Assembly: GCA_026706075.1 (NCBI GenBank)
Contig: JAPOZM010000027.1
Span: 1 to 41,716, forward strand
DNA length: 41,716 bases
Reading direction: 5' to 3'
DNA from: Gemmatimonadaceae bacterium
GTDB lineage: Bacteria > Latescibacterota > UBA2968 > UBA8231
This document shows, in pieces, positions 31,730 to 40,133 of this stretch (its first letter is position 1; each line of letters starts with the position of its first letter). The position numbers and the translations under genes are program-made. The notes below the pieces were generated by a model. The model was not told where the DNA came from. It saw nothing but the letters and a program-made list of their open reading frames with translations, and ran no database searches.

Positions 31730-32515
31730 TTGCATCCCTTCGACGGACTCGACGGACATCTGGCCGGAGAGCGCCCCGCCAAGCCCCGCGCCTCGGGACT
31801 GACCATGGTCATCGACTGGGGCATCGGGCCGCAGCGGCAGCGGGACCTGACCGACATGGCGGCCGACCATTTCGACTTCGCCAAGATCGCCGTGGGCCTC
31901 TCGCGGCTGCACGCGCCGGAGCTGCTGACGGAGAAGATCGACCGCTACCTGTCGTGGGACGTGGAGCCCTTCCCCGGGGGGCAGTACCTGGAGTACGCCG
32001 AGGTGCACGGCCGCCTGGAGCGCTACCTGCCGGCGTGCGTCGAGGCCGGCTACCGCTGGGTGGAGGTATCGGACAACCTCGCGCCGGTGACCCTGCGCTG
32101 GAAGGAGGGGGTCATCGCCCGGGCGGTGGAGGAGTTCGGGCTGAAGGTCCTCGGCGAGGTGGGGAAGAAGGAGGGCCTGGCCAACGCCGTCCCCCTGGCC
32201 GACGACGCCAGGGCGTGCATGGAGGCGGGGGCCAGCCTGCTTCTGGTAGAGGCGGCGGAGCTGATCCGCGGCGACGCGGAGACCCGGGCGGACATCGACG
32301 GGGTGGTCGCCACCGTGGGCCTGGAGAAGGTGATGTTCGAGCTGCCCGGCCCCTGGATCGCGGGGGTGGAGGAGCACCACGTGCACGCCATGCGCCGCGA
32401 TCTGGTCGACCGCTTCGGGCCCCGGGTCAACCTCGGCAACGTGCAACCCGAAGACCTGCTCTCCCTGGAGGCCTACCGCCGCGGGCTGGGCGTGAACGCC
32501 GGCGCGCCGGTGTGA
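31730..32515 (+). CDS. ComA-like phosphosulfolactate synthase
   Basis: A 261-residue TIM-barrel protein of the ComA family (PF02679). In coenzyme M biosynthesis ComA adds sulfite to phosphoenolpyruvate; Bacillus YitD does so for spore sulfolactate. Signature segments are SGLTMVIDWGIGPQ near the N-terminus, DFAKIAVGLSRLH, EKIDRYL, PGGQYLEYAE, WVEVSDNL, and LGEVGKKEG with the family lysines. TTG 31730 follows AAAAGGA by eight bases; ATG 31805 would cut into the first signature strand. It starts an eight-gene plus-strand operon. The true nucleophile (sulfite or something else) cannot be read, and no ComDE or other coenzyme M gene is present. Confidence 0.85.
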   Translation: MHPFDGLDGHLAGERPAKPRASGLTMVIDWGIGPQRQRDLTDMAADHFDFAKIAVGLSRLHAPELLTEKIDRYLSWDVEPFPGGQYLEYAEVHGRLERYLPACVEAGYRWVEVSDNLAPVTLRWKEGVIARAVEEFGLKVLGEVGKKEGLANAVPLADDARACMEAGASLLLVEAAELIRGDAETRADIDGVVATVGLEKVMFELPGPWIAGVEEHHVHAMRRDLVDRFGPRVNLGNVQPEDLLSLEAYRRGLGVNAGAPV

Positions 32516-32520
32516 CCGCC

Positions 32521-33210
32521 ATGGGCCCGACGCCGCTGAAGGCGGTCCTCTTCGACTTCGACTACACCCTGGCGGACTCCTCCGTGGGCGTCATCGACTG
32601 CGTCCGTTACGCCCAGCGGCGCATGGGCCTCGACCTGTCCGGGGAGGAGGAGATCCGGCGCACCATCGGTCTCTCCGTGCCCGACATCGTGGCCACCCTC
32701 AACGGCGAGGCCGAGCGGGGGCGCAGCGGCGAGTTCGGCCGGCTCTTCCTCGAGCGCGCCGACCGGGTCATGGCGGCGGGCACCGTGGTCTTCGAGGCCG
32801 TCCCCGGCGTGCTGGAGGAGCTGCACGCCCGGGGCATCTCCTGCGCCATCGCCTCCACCAAGTACCGCTACCGCATCGAGGGGATCCTCGACCGCGAGGG
32901 GCTCCGCCACCTCGTGGGGGCCGTGGTCGGGGCGGAGGACGTGGCCGAGCACAAGCCCGATCCCGGCTGCCTGCACCTGGCCCTGGAGCGTCTCGGGGTC
33001 GACGCCGGCGAGTCCCTCTACGTGGGCGACAGCCTCCCCGACGCCGAGGCGGCGCGCCGGGGCGGGATCCGCTTCGTGGCCGTCCTCAGCGGCACCACGG
33101 AGTCACCGGTCTTCGCCCCCTACGCGCCTCTCGCCCTGCTCGACGGCGTGGCGCAGCTGCCGGCCTGGCTCCGCGAGCAGCGGCTGGCGCCGGAGGCGGT
33201 CCATGGCTGA
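32521..33210 (+). CDS. HAD-family phosphatase
   Basis: A 229-residue phosphoglycolate-phosphatase-like HAD hydrolase. Motif I is FDFDYT (nucleophile Asp12, acid Asp14), motif II CAIASTK, motif III HKPDP, motif IV VGDSLPDAE; the cap is helical. ATG 32521 is six bases after the ComA-like stop; a GTG at 32512 would give a GTGA overlap and three extra residues. Located right after a phosphosulfolactate-synthase-like gene, it may remove that phosphate and replace the unrelated ComB (inference). It overlaps the pantoate kinase gene by 8 bp. Confidence 0.88.
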   Translation: MGPTPLKAVLFDFDYTLADSSVGVIDCVRYAQRRMGLDLSGEEEIRRTIGLSVPDIVATLNGEAERGRSGEFGRLFLERADRVMAAGTVVFEAVPGVLEELHARGISCAIASTKYRYRIEGILDREGLRHLVGAVVGAEDVAEHKPDPGCLHLALERLGVDAGESLYVGDSLPDAEAARRGGIRFVAVLSGTTESPVFAPYAPLALLDGVAQLPAWLREQRLAPEAVHG

Positions 33211-34051
33211 GACGGCTACCGCCTGGGCGCCGGGAAACATCTCCGGCGTCTTCAAGGTGATCCCCCACGAGGACCCGGCGCGGATGCACTCCCTCGGCCT
33301 CGGCTTCACCGTTCGCGAGGGGGCCACCGTCTCGCTCCGCTGCGGGGGCGGCATCATCACCTTCAACGGCGAGGCGATCGAGTTCCCGACGGTGGCGGCG
33401 CTGCTGCAGCGGATCGCCCCGGGTGAGCGGCTGGCCGCCGAGATCGAGACCCCCCTGCCCCTGAGCAGCGGCTTCGGCCTCAGCGGGGCCTCGTCCCTGG
33501 CGGCGGCCTACGCGGCCAACGCCCTGCTCGACCTGGGGCTGTCCGAGCGCGCCCTGGCCACCGCCGCCCACGTGGCCGAGGTGGAGAACCTCACCGGCCT
33601 CGGCGACGTGTGCGCCCAGTACCACGGCGGCTGCCTGGTGAAGCTCGTCGCCGGGGACCCCCTCGCCGCGCAACGCATGCCCCTGGCGCCGGGGGCCCCC
33701 ATCCACTACCGGTACTTCGGCTCCATCCGCACGCGGGACATCCTCTCCGACCCGGAGCGGCGGCAGCGGATCAACGCCGCCGCCGACGAGGCCCTGGCGG
33801 CCCTGGCGGATCTGCGGGATGCGCCGTCGCTGGACCTGGGCCGCGTCATCCGCGAGTCCCGTTCCTTCGCCGCCGGCAGCGGCCTCATGGCCCACGAAGG
33901 AGTGCGTGCCGCCGTCGACCAGGTGACCGGCAGCGGCGGCGAGGCCTCGATGATCATGCTCGGCAACGCCGTCTTCAGCGACGTCCCCTTCGCGGGCTCC
34001 ACCGAGACCGCCCTGTCGACCCGCCGCGTCGGGGTGAAGATCGAGCCGTGA
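33203..34051 (+). CDS. Archaeal-type pantoate kinase (PoK, GHMP superfamily)
   Basis: A 282-residue GHMP kinase that fits pantoate kinase of the archaeal CoA pathway (COG1829), which makes 4-phosphopantoate from pantoate and ATP. It has the opening ATAWAPGNISGVF, the GHMP phosphate loop PLPLSSGFGLSGASSLAAA (about residues 85-103), AAHVAEVENLTGLGDVCAQ, GSIRTRDIL and the closing EASMIMLGNAVFSD. All these are hallmarks of PoK rather than of galactokinase or mevalonate kinase. It overlaps the HAD gene by 8 bp and the phosphopantothenate synthetase gene by 4 bp. Bacteria normally use PanC then CoaA or CoaX, so this gene is unexpected. Activity on pantoate itself is inferred from the partner gene. 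Confidence 0.9.
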   Translation: MAETATAWAPGNISGVFKVIPHEDPARMHSLGLGFTVREGATVSLRCGGGIITFNGEAIEFPTVAALLQRIAPGERLAAEIETPLPLSSGFGLSGASSLAAAYAANALLDLGLSERALATAAHVAEVENLTGLGDVCAQYHGGCLVKLVAGDPLAAQRMPLAPGAPIHYRYFGSIRTRDILSDPERRQRINAAADEALAALADLRDAPSLDLGRVIRESRSFAAGSGLMAHEGVRAAVDQVTGSGGEASMIMLGNAVFSDVPFAGSTETALSTRRVGVKIEP

Positions 34052-34788
34052 CCGACGTCCCCGAGAGCCATCCCCGCCGCGCCTCCCTGCTGACGCGGGA
34101 CCTGATCGTGGCCGGCGTCGAGGCGGGCATCACCTCGCCCCACGGGCTGATCGCCCACGGCCGCGGCGAGGCCTACGACTATCTGCTGGGGGAGGCGAGC
34201 GGACCGTGGGCCCTGCGCGCCTGCGAGGCGGCGGCGGCCTGGCTGCTGGCCGCGGACCATCCGGTGCTCTCGGTGAACGGCAACGCCGCCGCCCTGGTCC
34301 CCGCCGAGCTGGTGCGGCTCTCGCGGATCACCGGGGCGCCCCTGGAGGTCAACATCTTCCACGGATCCCGCGAGCGCGAGCGGGCCGTCGCCGCCCACCT
34401 GGAGGCCCACGGCGCCGAGCGGGTGCTGCGGCCCGAGGCCGGCACCGCCCTGGAGGGGCTCGACTCGAACCGCCGCTACGTGCATCCCGAGGGTCTGCTG
34501 CGGGCGGACGTGATCTTCGTCCCCCTCGAGGACGGCGACCGCTGCGAGGCCCTGCGCCGCATGGGGCGGCAGGTCCTGACCGTCGACCTGAACCCGCTGT
34601 CGCGCACGTCCCGCGCCGCCACCGTGACGATCGTCGACAACGTCGTCCGCGCCCTGCCCGCCCTGATCGCCGCGGCCGAGCGCCTGGGCGGCGAGACCGA
34701 CCAGTCTCGCGCCGCCCGGATCGCCGCCTGGGACAATGCCGCGGCCCTGGGCGAGGCCGAGGCCCGGATCCGCTCCGGAGGAGGATGA
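34048..34788 (+). CDS. Archaeal-type 4-phosphopantoate--beta-alanine ligase (phosphopantothenate synthetase)
   Basis: A 246-residue protein matching the archaeal phosphopantothenate synthetase family (COG1701), which joins 4-phosphopantoate to beta-alanine using ATP. Nearly every family block is present: SHPRRASL at the N-terminus, GLIAHGRGEAYDYLLGE (HGRGE at residues 37-41), HPVLSVNGNAAALVP, LEVNIFH, VPLEDGDR (about 158-165), VDLNPLSRT and TIVDNVVRALP. GTG 34048 overlaps the pantoate kinase stop (GTGA). The two consecutive archaeal enzymes strongly support a shared substrate. Whether the amine is beta-alanine or another amine such as taurine cannot be read. Confidence 0.92.
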   Translation: MTDVPESHPRRASLLTRDLIVAGVEAGITSPHGLIAHGRGEAYDYLLGEASGPWALRACEAAAAWLLAADHPVLSVNGNAAALVPAELVRLSRITGAPLEVNIFHGSRERERAVAAHLEAHGAERVLRPEAGTALEGLDSNRRYVHPEGLLRADVIFVPLEDGDRCEALRRMGRQVLTVDLNPLSRTSRAATVTIVDNVVRALPALIAAAERLGGETDQSRAARIAAWDNAAALGEAEARIRSGGG

Positions 34789-34790
34789 GG

Positions 34791-35831
34791 ATGTTCCGCG
34801 TCGGCCTCACCGTCGACTTCCTGCGGCCCGACGGCCGCCAGGCCTTTCCCGACATCGACCTGGGCCCCTTGGACCGGGCCGAGGGCGTCGAGTGGCACTG
34901 CCTGGAGACGGGGGCCGACGAGGTGCCGCCCGAGGCCGCCGCCGACTACGACGCCCTGCTCGTCCTGGGGCCGCGGATCTCGGCCGCCACCCTGGAAGAC
35001 GCCGGCCGCCTGGCCGTGGTGGCCCGCATCGGCGTCGGCTACGACTCGGTCGACGTGGACGCCTGCACGCGGGCGGGGGCGGCCCTGACGATCACCCCCG
35101 ACGGGGTGCGGCGGCCCGTGGCCAGCGCCGCCATGGCCTTCCTCCTGGCCCTCGCCCACCGGCTGCCGTCCAAGGACCGGCTGACGCGGGAGGGGCGCTG
35201 GGCGGAGAGGGTCGACCACATGGGCCTCGGCCTGCGGGGGCGCACCCTGGGCGTGGTGGGGCTCGGCAACATCGGCCGCGAGGTCTGCCGCCTGTGCGCG
35301 CCCTTCGAGATGACCCTCCTGGCCGCCGATCCCGTCACCGGCGAGGAGACCGCCGCGGGACTGGGGGCGCGCCTGGTGGCCCTGCCGGAGCTGCTCGCCG
35401 AGGCGGACTTCGTCCTCGTCTGCTGCGCCCTGACCGAGGAGACCCGCCACCTCATCGGACCTGCGGAGCTGGGCCGGATGAAGCCGACGGCCCACCTGAT
35501 CAACGTCGCCCGCGGACCGATCGTCGATCAGGCGGCCCTGACCGAAGCGCTGCGGGAGGGCGCCATCGCCGGCGCCGCCATCGACGTCTTCGAGGAGGAG
35601 CCCGTCGATCCGGCGGACCCGATCCTCCGCCTCGACAACGTGATCGTGGCGCCCCACGCCCTGGCCTGGACGGACGAGAGCTTCCGCCTGATGGGGGAGA
35701 GCGCCTTCGCCGGGATCCTCGCCGTCTCCGAGGGGCGCGCCCCCGGCCACGTGGTCAACGGCGAGGTGCTGGAGACGGAGAGCTTCCGCGCGAAATTGGC
35801 CGCCTGCGCCCGCCGCCGGAGAGGAGCATGA
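34791..35831 (+). CDS. D-isomer-specific 2-hydroxyacid dehydrogenase
   Basis: A 346-residue enzyme of the D-lactate/phosphoglycerate dehydrogenase family. The NAD fold has GVVGLGNIGREV; catalytic Arg, Glu and His appear in NVARGPIVD, DVFEEEPVD and APHALAW. ATG 34791 is chosen because AGGAGG lies seven bases upstream; ATG 34785 overlaps the previous stop but touches the ribosome-binding site. In this operon it could reduce a 4-hydroxy-2-oxoacid (ketopantoate-like) to the hydroxyacid used by the kinase, the job of PanE elsewhere (inference). Confidence 0.9.
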   Translation: MFRVGLTVDFLRPDGRQAFPDIDLGPLDRAEGVEWHCLETGADEVPPEAAADYDALLVLGPRISAATLEDAGRLAVVARIGVGYDSVDVDACTRAGAALTITPDGVRRPVASAAMAFLLALAHRLPSKDRLTREGRWAERVDHMGLGLRGRTLGVVGLGNIGREVCRLCAPFEMTLLAADPVTGEETAAGLGARLVALPELLAEADFVLVCCALTEETRHLIGPAELGRMKPTAHLINVARGPIVDQAALTEALREGAIAGAAIDVFEEEPVDPADPILRLDNVIVAPHALAWTDESFRLMGESAFAGILAVSEGRAPGHVVNGEVLETESFRAKLAACARRRRGA

Positions 35832-36607
35832 GAGAGAACCCCGTCAAGCGCCGCCTGCAGGAGGGCGGCCGGTCCTTCGGCACCATGGTGATGGAGTTCG
35901 GCACCACCGGCGTGGCCCGCCTCGCCGACAACGCCGGCGCCGAGTTCGTCCTCTTCGACATGGAGCACACGGCCTGGTCGATGGAGACGATCCGCGGCCT
36001 CGTGGCCACCTGCGGCTGCACCGGCGCCGTGCCCTTCGTGCGCATCCCGACGGCCGAGTACCACTTCGCGGCCCGGGTCCTCGACGCCGGCGCCCTCGGG
36101 GTCATGGCGCCGATGATCGACGACGCCGACCAGGCCCGGAGCTTGGCCGGGTTCTGCCGCTATCCCCTGACCGGGCGCCGGGGAGCCGCCTTCGGCGTCG
36201 CCCACGACGACTACCGCACCGAGGAGCCGCTGGAAGAGAAGATGCGGCAGGCGAACGACCGCACCCTGGTCATCGCCCAGATCGAGAGCCCCTGGGGGGT
36301 CCGCAACGCCCCGGAGATCGCCGCCGTCAAGGGGATCGACGTCCTCTGGATCGGCCAGTTCGACCTGGCCAACTTCAGCGGCCGTCCCGGCCTCTTCGAC
36401 CACCCCGACTACCTGGCCGCCGAGGACGAGGTGCGCCGCGCCTGCGAGGCCGAGGGCAAGGCCCTGGGCCGCCTCGCCGCCACCGCGGAGGAGGCCCGCG
36501 AGCTGCTCGACAAGGGCTACCGCATCCTCGCCGTCGGTCTCGACCTGGACCTCTACCGGCGCCACCTCGGCGAAGCGCTGGCCGCCGTGCGGGAGCAACG
36601 GCCATGA
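35828..36607 (+). CDS. HpcH/HpaI-family aldolase
   Basis: A 259-residue metal-dependent aldolase of the 4-hydroxy-2-oxoheptanedioate/2-keto-3-deoxyrhamnonate class. Landmarks are FGTMVMEFGTTGVARL, FVLFDMEHTAWS with the general-base His, VPFVRIP, GALGVMAPMIDDADQA, IAQIESPWG with the metal Glu, and IGQFDLA with the metal Asp. The family joins or splits 2-oxoacids and aldehydes. ATGA overlaps on both sides show tight coupling. Formation of a hydroxylated 2-oxoacid feeding the dehydrogenase upstream is the simplest reading (inference). Confidence 0.9.
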   Translation: MRENPVKRRLQEGGRSFGTMVMEFGTTGVARLADNAGAEFVLFDMEHTAWSMETIRGLVATCGCTGAVPFVRIPTAEYHFAARVLDAGALGVMAPMIDDADQARSLAGFCRYPLTGRRGAAFGVAHDDYRTEEPLEEKMRQANDRTLVIAQIESPWGVRNAPEIAAVKGIDVLWIGQFDLANFSGRPGLFDHPDYLAAEDEVRRACEAEGKALGRLAATAEEARELLDKGYRILAVGLDLDLYRRHLGEALAAVREQRP

Positions 36608-37584
36608 CCCGGCCTCCTCCCACGGCGGCCGACGTCGACGCGGCCCGAACCTTCATCGGGCAGCACCTGGCGCCCACGCCCCTGGTTGCCAGCGAGTCCC
36701 TGTCGAAGCGGCTCGGATGCGATTACCGCGTCAAGTGCGAGAGCTTCCAGCCCGTGGGCGCCTTCAAGGTCCGCGGCGCCCTCAACGTGGTGGGACACCT
36801 GTCGGACGAGGAGCTCGCCCGCGGCCTGATCAGCGCCAGCACCGGCAACCACGGCCAGGCGATGGCCTGGGCCGGCACCCGCTTCGGCGCCTCGGTGGTG
36901 ATCTACGCCCCGGCCGAGGGAGCCAACCCCGCCAAGCTCGAGGCCATGGAGCGGCTCGGCGCCGAGGTGCGCCGCCACGGCCGCGACTTCGACGAGGCCC
37001 GGGTCGAGGTGGAGGAGGTGGCCCGGCGGGAGGGGCGCCGGTACGTGCACTCGGCCAACGAGCCCGAGCTGATCGCCGGGGCCGGCACCATGGCCGTGGA
37101 GATCCTCGAGGCCGCGCCCGACACGGAGGTGATCCTCGTGCCGGTGGGCGGCGGCAGCGGCGCCGCGGGGACCTGCCTGGTCGCCAAGGCCCGGAACCCG
37201 GCGATCGAGGTCATCGGCGTCCAGTCCTCGGCGGCCCCGGCGGTCTGGCGGGCCTGGACCCAGCGCCGCCTCGACGTGGAGGCGGAGATGGGGACCTCCC
37301 ACGAGGGCCTGGCCACGCGCGTCCCCTTTCAGATGCCCCTGCAGATCCTGTGGCGCCTCCTCGACGACCTCGTCCTCGTCGACGACGGGGAGATCGAGGA
37401 GGCGATCCGCTGGTACGCCCGCGACGCCCGCCTCGTGGCCGAGGGGGCGGCGGCGGCGCCCCTGGCAGCGGCGGCCCGGCTGGGCGAGCGCCTGGCGGGC
37501 AAGCGGGTCGTGGGCGTGCTCAGCGGCGGCAACCTGCCTCTCGACTACTATGCCGGCGTGCTCGCCGGTGGAGGAGACGGATGA
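36604..37584 (+). CDS. Ser/Thr dehydratase-like PLP enzyme (fold type II)
   Basis: A 326-residue enzyme like threonine dehydratase, serine dehydratase or serine racemase. Lys55 in GAFKVRGA is the PLP lysine; STGNHGQAMAWAG, VGGGSGAAGT and SGGNLPL are the cofactor loops. No regulatory ACT domain is present, so it is a catabolic or pathway-specific form rather than IlvA. It could supply a 2-oxoacid (pyruvate or 2-oxobutyrate) to the aldolase, or eliminate from a modified amino acid. It overlaps both neighbours by ATGA. Confidence 0.88.
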   Translation: MTRPPPTAADVDAARTFIGQHLAPTPLVASESLSKRLGCDYRVKCESFQPVGAFKVRGALNVVGHLSDEELARGLISASTGNHGQAMAWAGTRFGASVVIYAPAEGANPAKLEAMERLGAEVRRHGRDFDEARVEVEEVARREGRRYVHSANEPELIAGAGTMAVEILEAAPDTEVILVPVGGGSGAAGTCLVAKARNPAIEVIGVQSSAAPAVWRAWTQRRLDVEAEMGTSHEGLATRVPFQMPLQILWRLLDDLVLVDDGEIEEAIRWYARDARLVAEGAAAAPLAAAARLGERLAGKRVVGVLSGGNLPLDYYAGVLAGGGDG

Positions 37585-40112
37585 ACGATTCCTTCGAGCC
37601 CCTGGACCTGACCGGCCTCTGCAACGCCGGCACGCGGAACGTCGACCTCGGCGGCGGTCGGTGGCTGTGGCCCCACGGGGCCGACCCCCACGAGACGGCC
37701 CTGGACGGACTGCCGGCGGGAGAGTGCCTCTTCCTCGGCGTCCCCTTCCACCTGGCCGCGGCCGAGGCCGAGCGGCGCTTCGTGGCCGCCGCGGCCGGGG
37801 AGGGCTTCGAGCCCCGGGTGTCGGTCCCCGTGGGCGCCCGGGCCCGCCGCCTGCTCTTCGCCCACCTCTGCGCTACAGCAGAAGGGGAGTGGGCCACCCT
37901 CGAGGGGGCGGGGGAGGACCTCGGCCGCTACCTCGTCCGATTCGCCGACGGCTCCGAGAGGTCGCAGCCCCTGCGCCGGCGCTGGGAGATCCACGACATC
38001 AGCGCGCCCTGGGGCCACCACCCCTTCCTCTGCCGCAACTGCCGCCACTTCGATTCCACCAGCCTCCACGAGCCGGCCGTCGGGTACGGCGGCGCCCAGG
38101 TGGGCGTCTGCTCGCGGTACGACCGCGCCGACGGCCGTCCCGCCGGAGGGCCGGGCGCCATGGGCGGCGACCTGACGGGCTGGTGGCTCTTCGACCTGGC
38201 CGTGGACCGCCCGGAGACGGAGATCGCCGAGGTCGTCCTCGAGGCCGCCACGCCGACGCCCCTCGTCCTCGGCGCGGTCACCCTGTGCCACGAGGAGGAC
38301 GACCCCTTCCACTGGGAGCGGCGGCGTACCGTGGCGGTCACCGTGGAGGGCGGCGAGGAGGCCCCGGAGATCGGCGTCGACCGGGGGGTGGTCGCGCGCC
38401 AGGACGACCTCTTCGTGCCCGGCGGCGACTTCCTGACCACGGACGAGGCCGGCTGGGGCCGCGGCGGACAGCAGGTCGTGGCGGGAGGCCAGGTCGAGGT
38501 CCACGGGTCGCCCCGGGCCAACCTGGAGGTGACGTCGGGGGAGGCGGGCGCCGGCTTCCGCTGGGGCGAGGTCCTGGAGCGCGGCGAGGCCGAGTCCGGA
38601 CCGGTGCGCGTCCAGGTGGTCGACCGCGGGGGCCGGCAGTGGGTGCACGTGCGCGTCGTCGACGCGGACACCGGGGACCCCGTCGGCTGCCGCGTCCACT
38701 TCCGCTCGAAGGAGGGGGTCTACCTCGCCCCCCACGGACACCAGGCCGACGTCAACATCGCCTGGTTCGAGGACATGGGCGGCGACTGCAAGACGGGCGG
38801 CACCCCGTACGCCTACATCGACGGCACCTGCCAGATCGAGCTGCCCGTGGGGGCCAGCTTCGTCGAGGTGGCGCGCGGCTTCGAGTACGAGCCGGCCCGC
38901 CGGCAGGTGGAGATCAAGCCCGGGCAGCGGCACCTGACGCTGGCCGTGAAGCGCGCCTTCGACATGAAGGCCGAGGGCTTCTACTCCGGCGACACCCACG
39001 TCCACTTCCTCTCCAGCCAGTCGAGCGCGCTCGAGGCAGAGGGGGAGGACCTGAACGTGGTCCACCTGCTGGCCAGCCAGTGGGGCCGGCTGTTCACCAG
39101 CTGGGAGGAGTTCACCGGCGGCGTGGCCCCCACGTCGACGGAGAACCACCTCGTCTACGTGAGCCAGGAGAACCGCCAGCACGTCCTCGGCCACATCAGC
39201 TTGCTGGGCCTGCGGGAGCTGGTGGCCCCCATGTGCACGGGCGGCCCCCAGGAGGACTGGGTCGGCGGCGAGATCCAGGCCCTGATGGCGGACTGGGCGG
39301 AGCAGTGCCGCGCCCAGGGGGGCCTGGTGATCATGCCCCACATGCCGGTGCCCGACTTCGAGAACGCCGCCAACATCGTCCTCGGCCAGGCCGACGCGGC
39401 GGAGATGTGCTGGGTCTGGGAGGGGGAGGAGATCGGCCAGGGCGAGCGCGGCTACTACCGCTGGCTGAACGTGGGCCAGAAGCTGCCCATCGTCGGCGGC
39501 ACCGACAAGATGTCGAACGGCCGCATCCTCGGGGGCTCGCGGACCTATGCCCGGATCCCCGAGGGCCGGGAGTTCACCTTCGACAACTGGTGCCGGGCGG
39601 TGCGCTCCGGCAACACCTTCGCCAGCACCGGCGCCATGATCGACCTGCGCGTCGACGGCGTGCCCATGGGCGGCCAGCTCGACCTGCCCGGCAACGGCGG
39701 CACCGTCGAGGTGGAGGCCCGCGCCTGGAGCGTCTGGCCCCTGACCGCCGTGGAGCTGGTGGTCAACGGCATCCCCCGGGAGCGGGAGACGGCGGCCGAG
39801 GGCGAGCGCGCCATCACCCTCGAGACGGAGATCGAGTGCGGCCAACCGTGCTGGATCGCGGCCCGCTGCTGGGGGCCGCACTTCACCGACGCCGGCCCGG
39901 TGATGGCCCACTCGTCGCCGGTCTACGTCGACGTCGGCCGCAGGGCCGCCTTCGAGGAAGCCGACGGCGAGTACCTGCTCACCCACATGGAGGGCGGCAC
40001 CGCCTGGGCCGAGCGCATCGGCGTCTTCGGCGACGAGGAGGTGCGGGCGCGGCTGATCGCCCTCTTCGGCGAGGCCCGCGCCGAGCTGATGAGGCGCGCC
40101 TCGGCCCTGTAG
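37581..40112 (+). CDS. CehA/McbA-type PHP metallohydrolase
   Basis: An 843-residue protein without a signal peptide. The N-terminal half is beta-rich (RRWEIHDISAPWG, GWWLFDLAVDRPETEIAEVVLEA), then a carboxypeptidase-regulatory-like domain (HVRVVDADTGDPVGCRVHF). The PHP hydrolase starts at FYSGDTHVHF (D471, H473, H475) and continues with VIMPHMPVP and IVGGTDKMS. A beta-sandwich ends the protein (VEVEARAWSVWPLTAVELVVNG). The CehA/McbA group includes carbaryl and phosphoester hydrolases, but most members are uncharacterised. It closes the operon, sharing an ATGA with the PLP enzyme gene. Possible jobs are phosphoester or amide cleavage of the pathway product. Confidence 0.82.
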   Translation: MNDSFEPLDLTGLCNAGTRNVDLGGGRWLWPHGADPHETALDGLPAGECLFLGVPFHLAAAEAERRFVAAAAGEGFEPRVSVPVGARARRLLFAHLCATAEGEWATLEGAGEDLGRYLVRFADGSERSQPLRRRWEIHDISAPWGHHPFLCRNCRHFDSTSLHEPAVGYGGAQVGVCSRYDRADGRPAGGPGAMGGDLTGWWLFDLAVDRPETEIAEVVLEAATPTPLVLGAVTLCHEEDDPFHWERRRTVAVTVEGGEEAPEIGVDRGVVARQDDLFVPGGDFLTTDEAGWGRGGQQVVAGGQVEVHGSPRANLEVTSGEAGAGFRWGEVLERGEAESGPVRVQVVDRGGRQWVHVRVVDADTGDPVGCRVHFRSKEGVYLAPHGHQADVNIAWFEDMGGDCKTGGTPYAYIDGTCQIELPVGASFVEVARGFEYEPARRQVEIKPGQRHLTLAVKRAFDMKAEGFYSGDTHVHFLSSQSSALEAEGEDLNVVHLLASQWGRLFTSWEEFTGGVAPTSTENHLVYVSQENRQHVLGHISLLGLRELVAPMCTGGPQEDWVGGEIQALMADWAEQCRAQGGLVIMPHMPVPDFENAANIVLGQADAAEMCWVWEGEEIGQGERGYYRWLNVGQKLPIVGGTDKMSNGRILGGSRTYARIPEGREFTFDNWCRAVRSGNTFASTGAMIDLRVDGVPMGGQLDLPGNGGTVEVEARAWSVWPLTAVELVVNGIPRERETAAEGERAITLETEIECGQPCWIAARCWGPHFTDAGPVMAHSSPVYVDVGRRAAFEEADGEYLLTHMEGGTAWAERIGVFGDEEVRARLIALFGEARAELMRRASAL

Positions 40113-40124
40113 AGGCGGCGCCTC
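40112..40124. terminator. Short hairpin between convergent genes
   Basis: GAGGC-GGC-GCCTC lies at the stop of the metallohydrolase gene, 10 bases before the stop of the convergent UxuA-family gene. It is short and has no T run on either side, so it is a weak candidate for a two-way terminator. Confidence 0.3.
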
Positions 40125-40133
40125 CCGGGGCGC

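Noticed and set aside
36717..37580. Upstream extension of the PHP metallohydrolase frame
   Set aside because: The region codes for the PLP enzyme in another frame. The extension is Arg/Gly-rich, and ATG 37581 gives an ATGA overlap.
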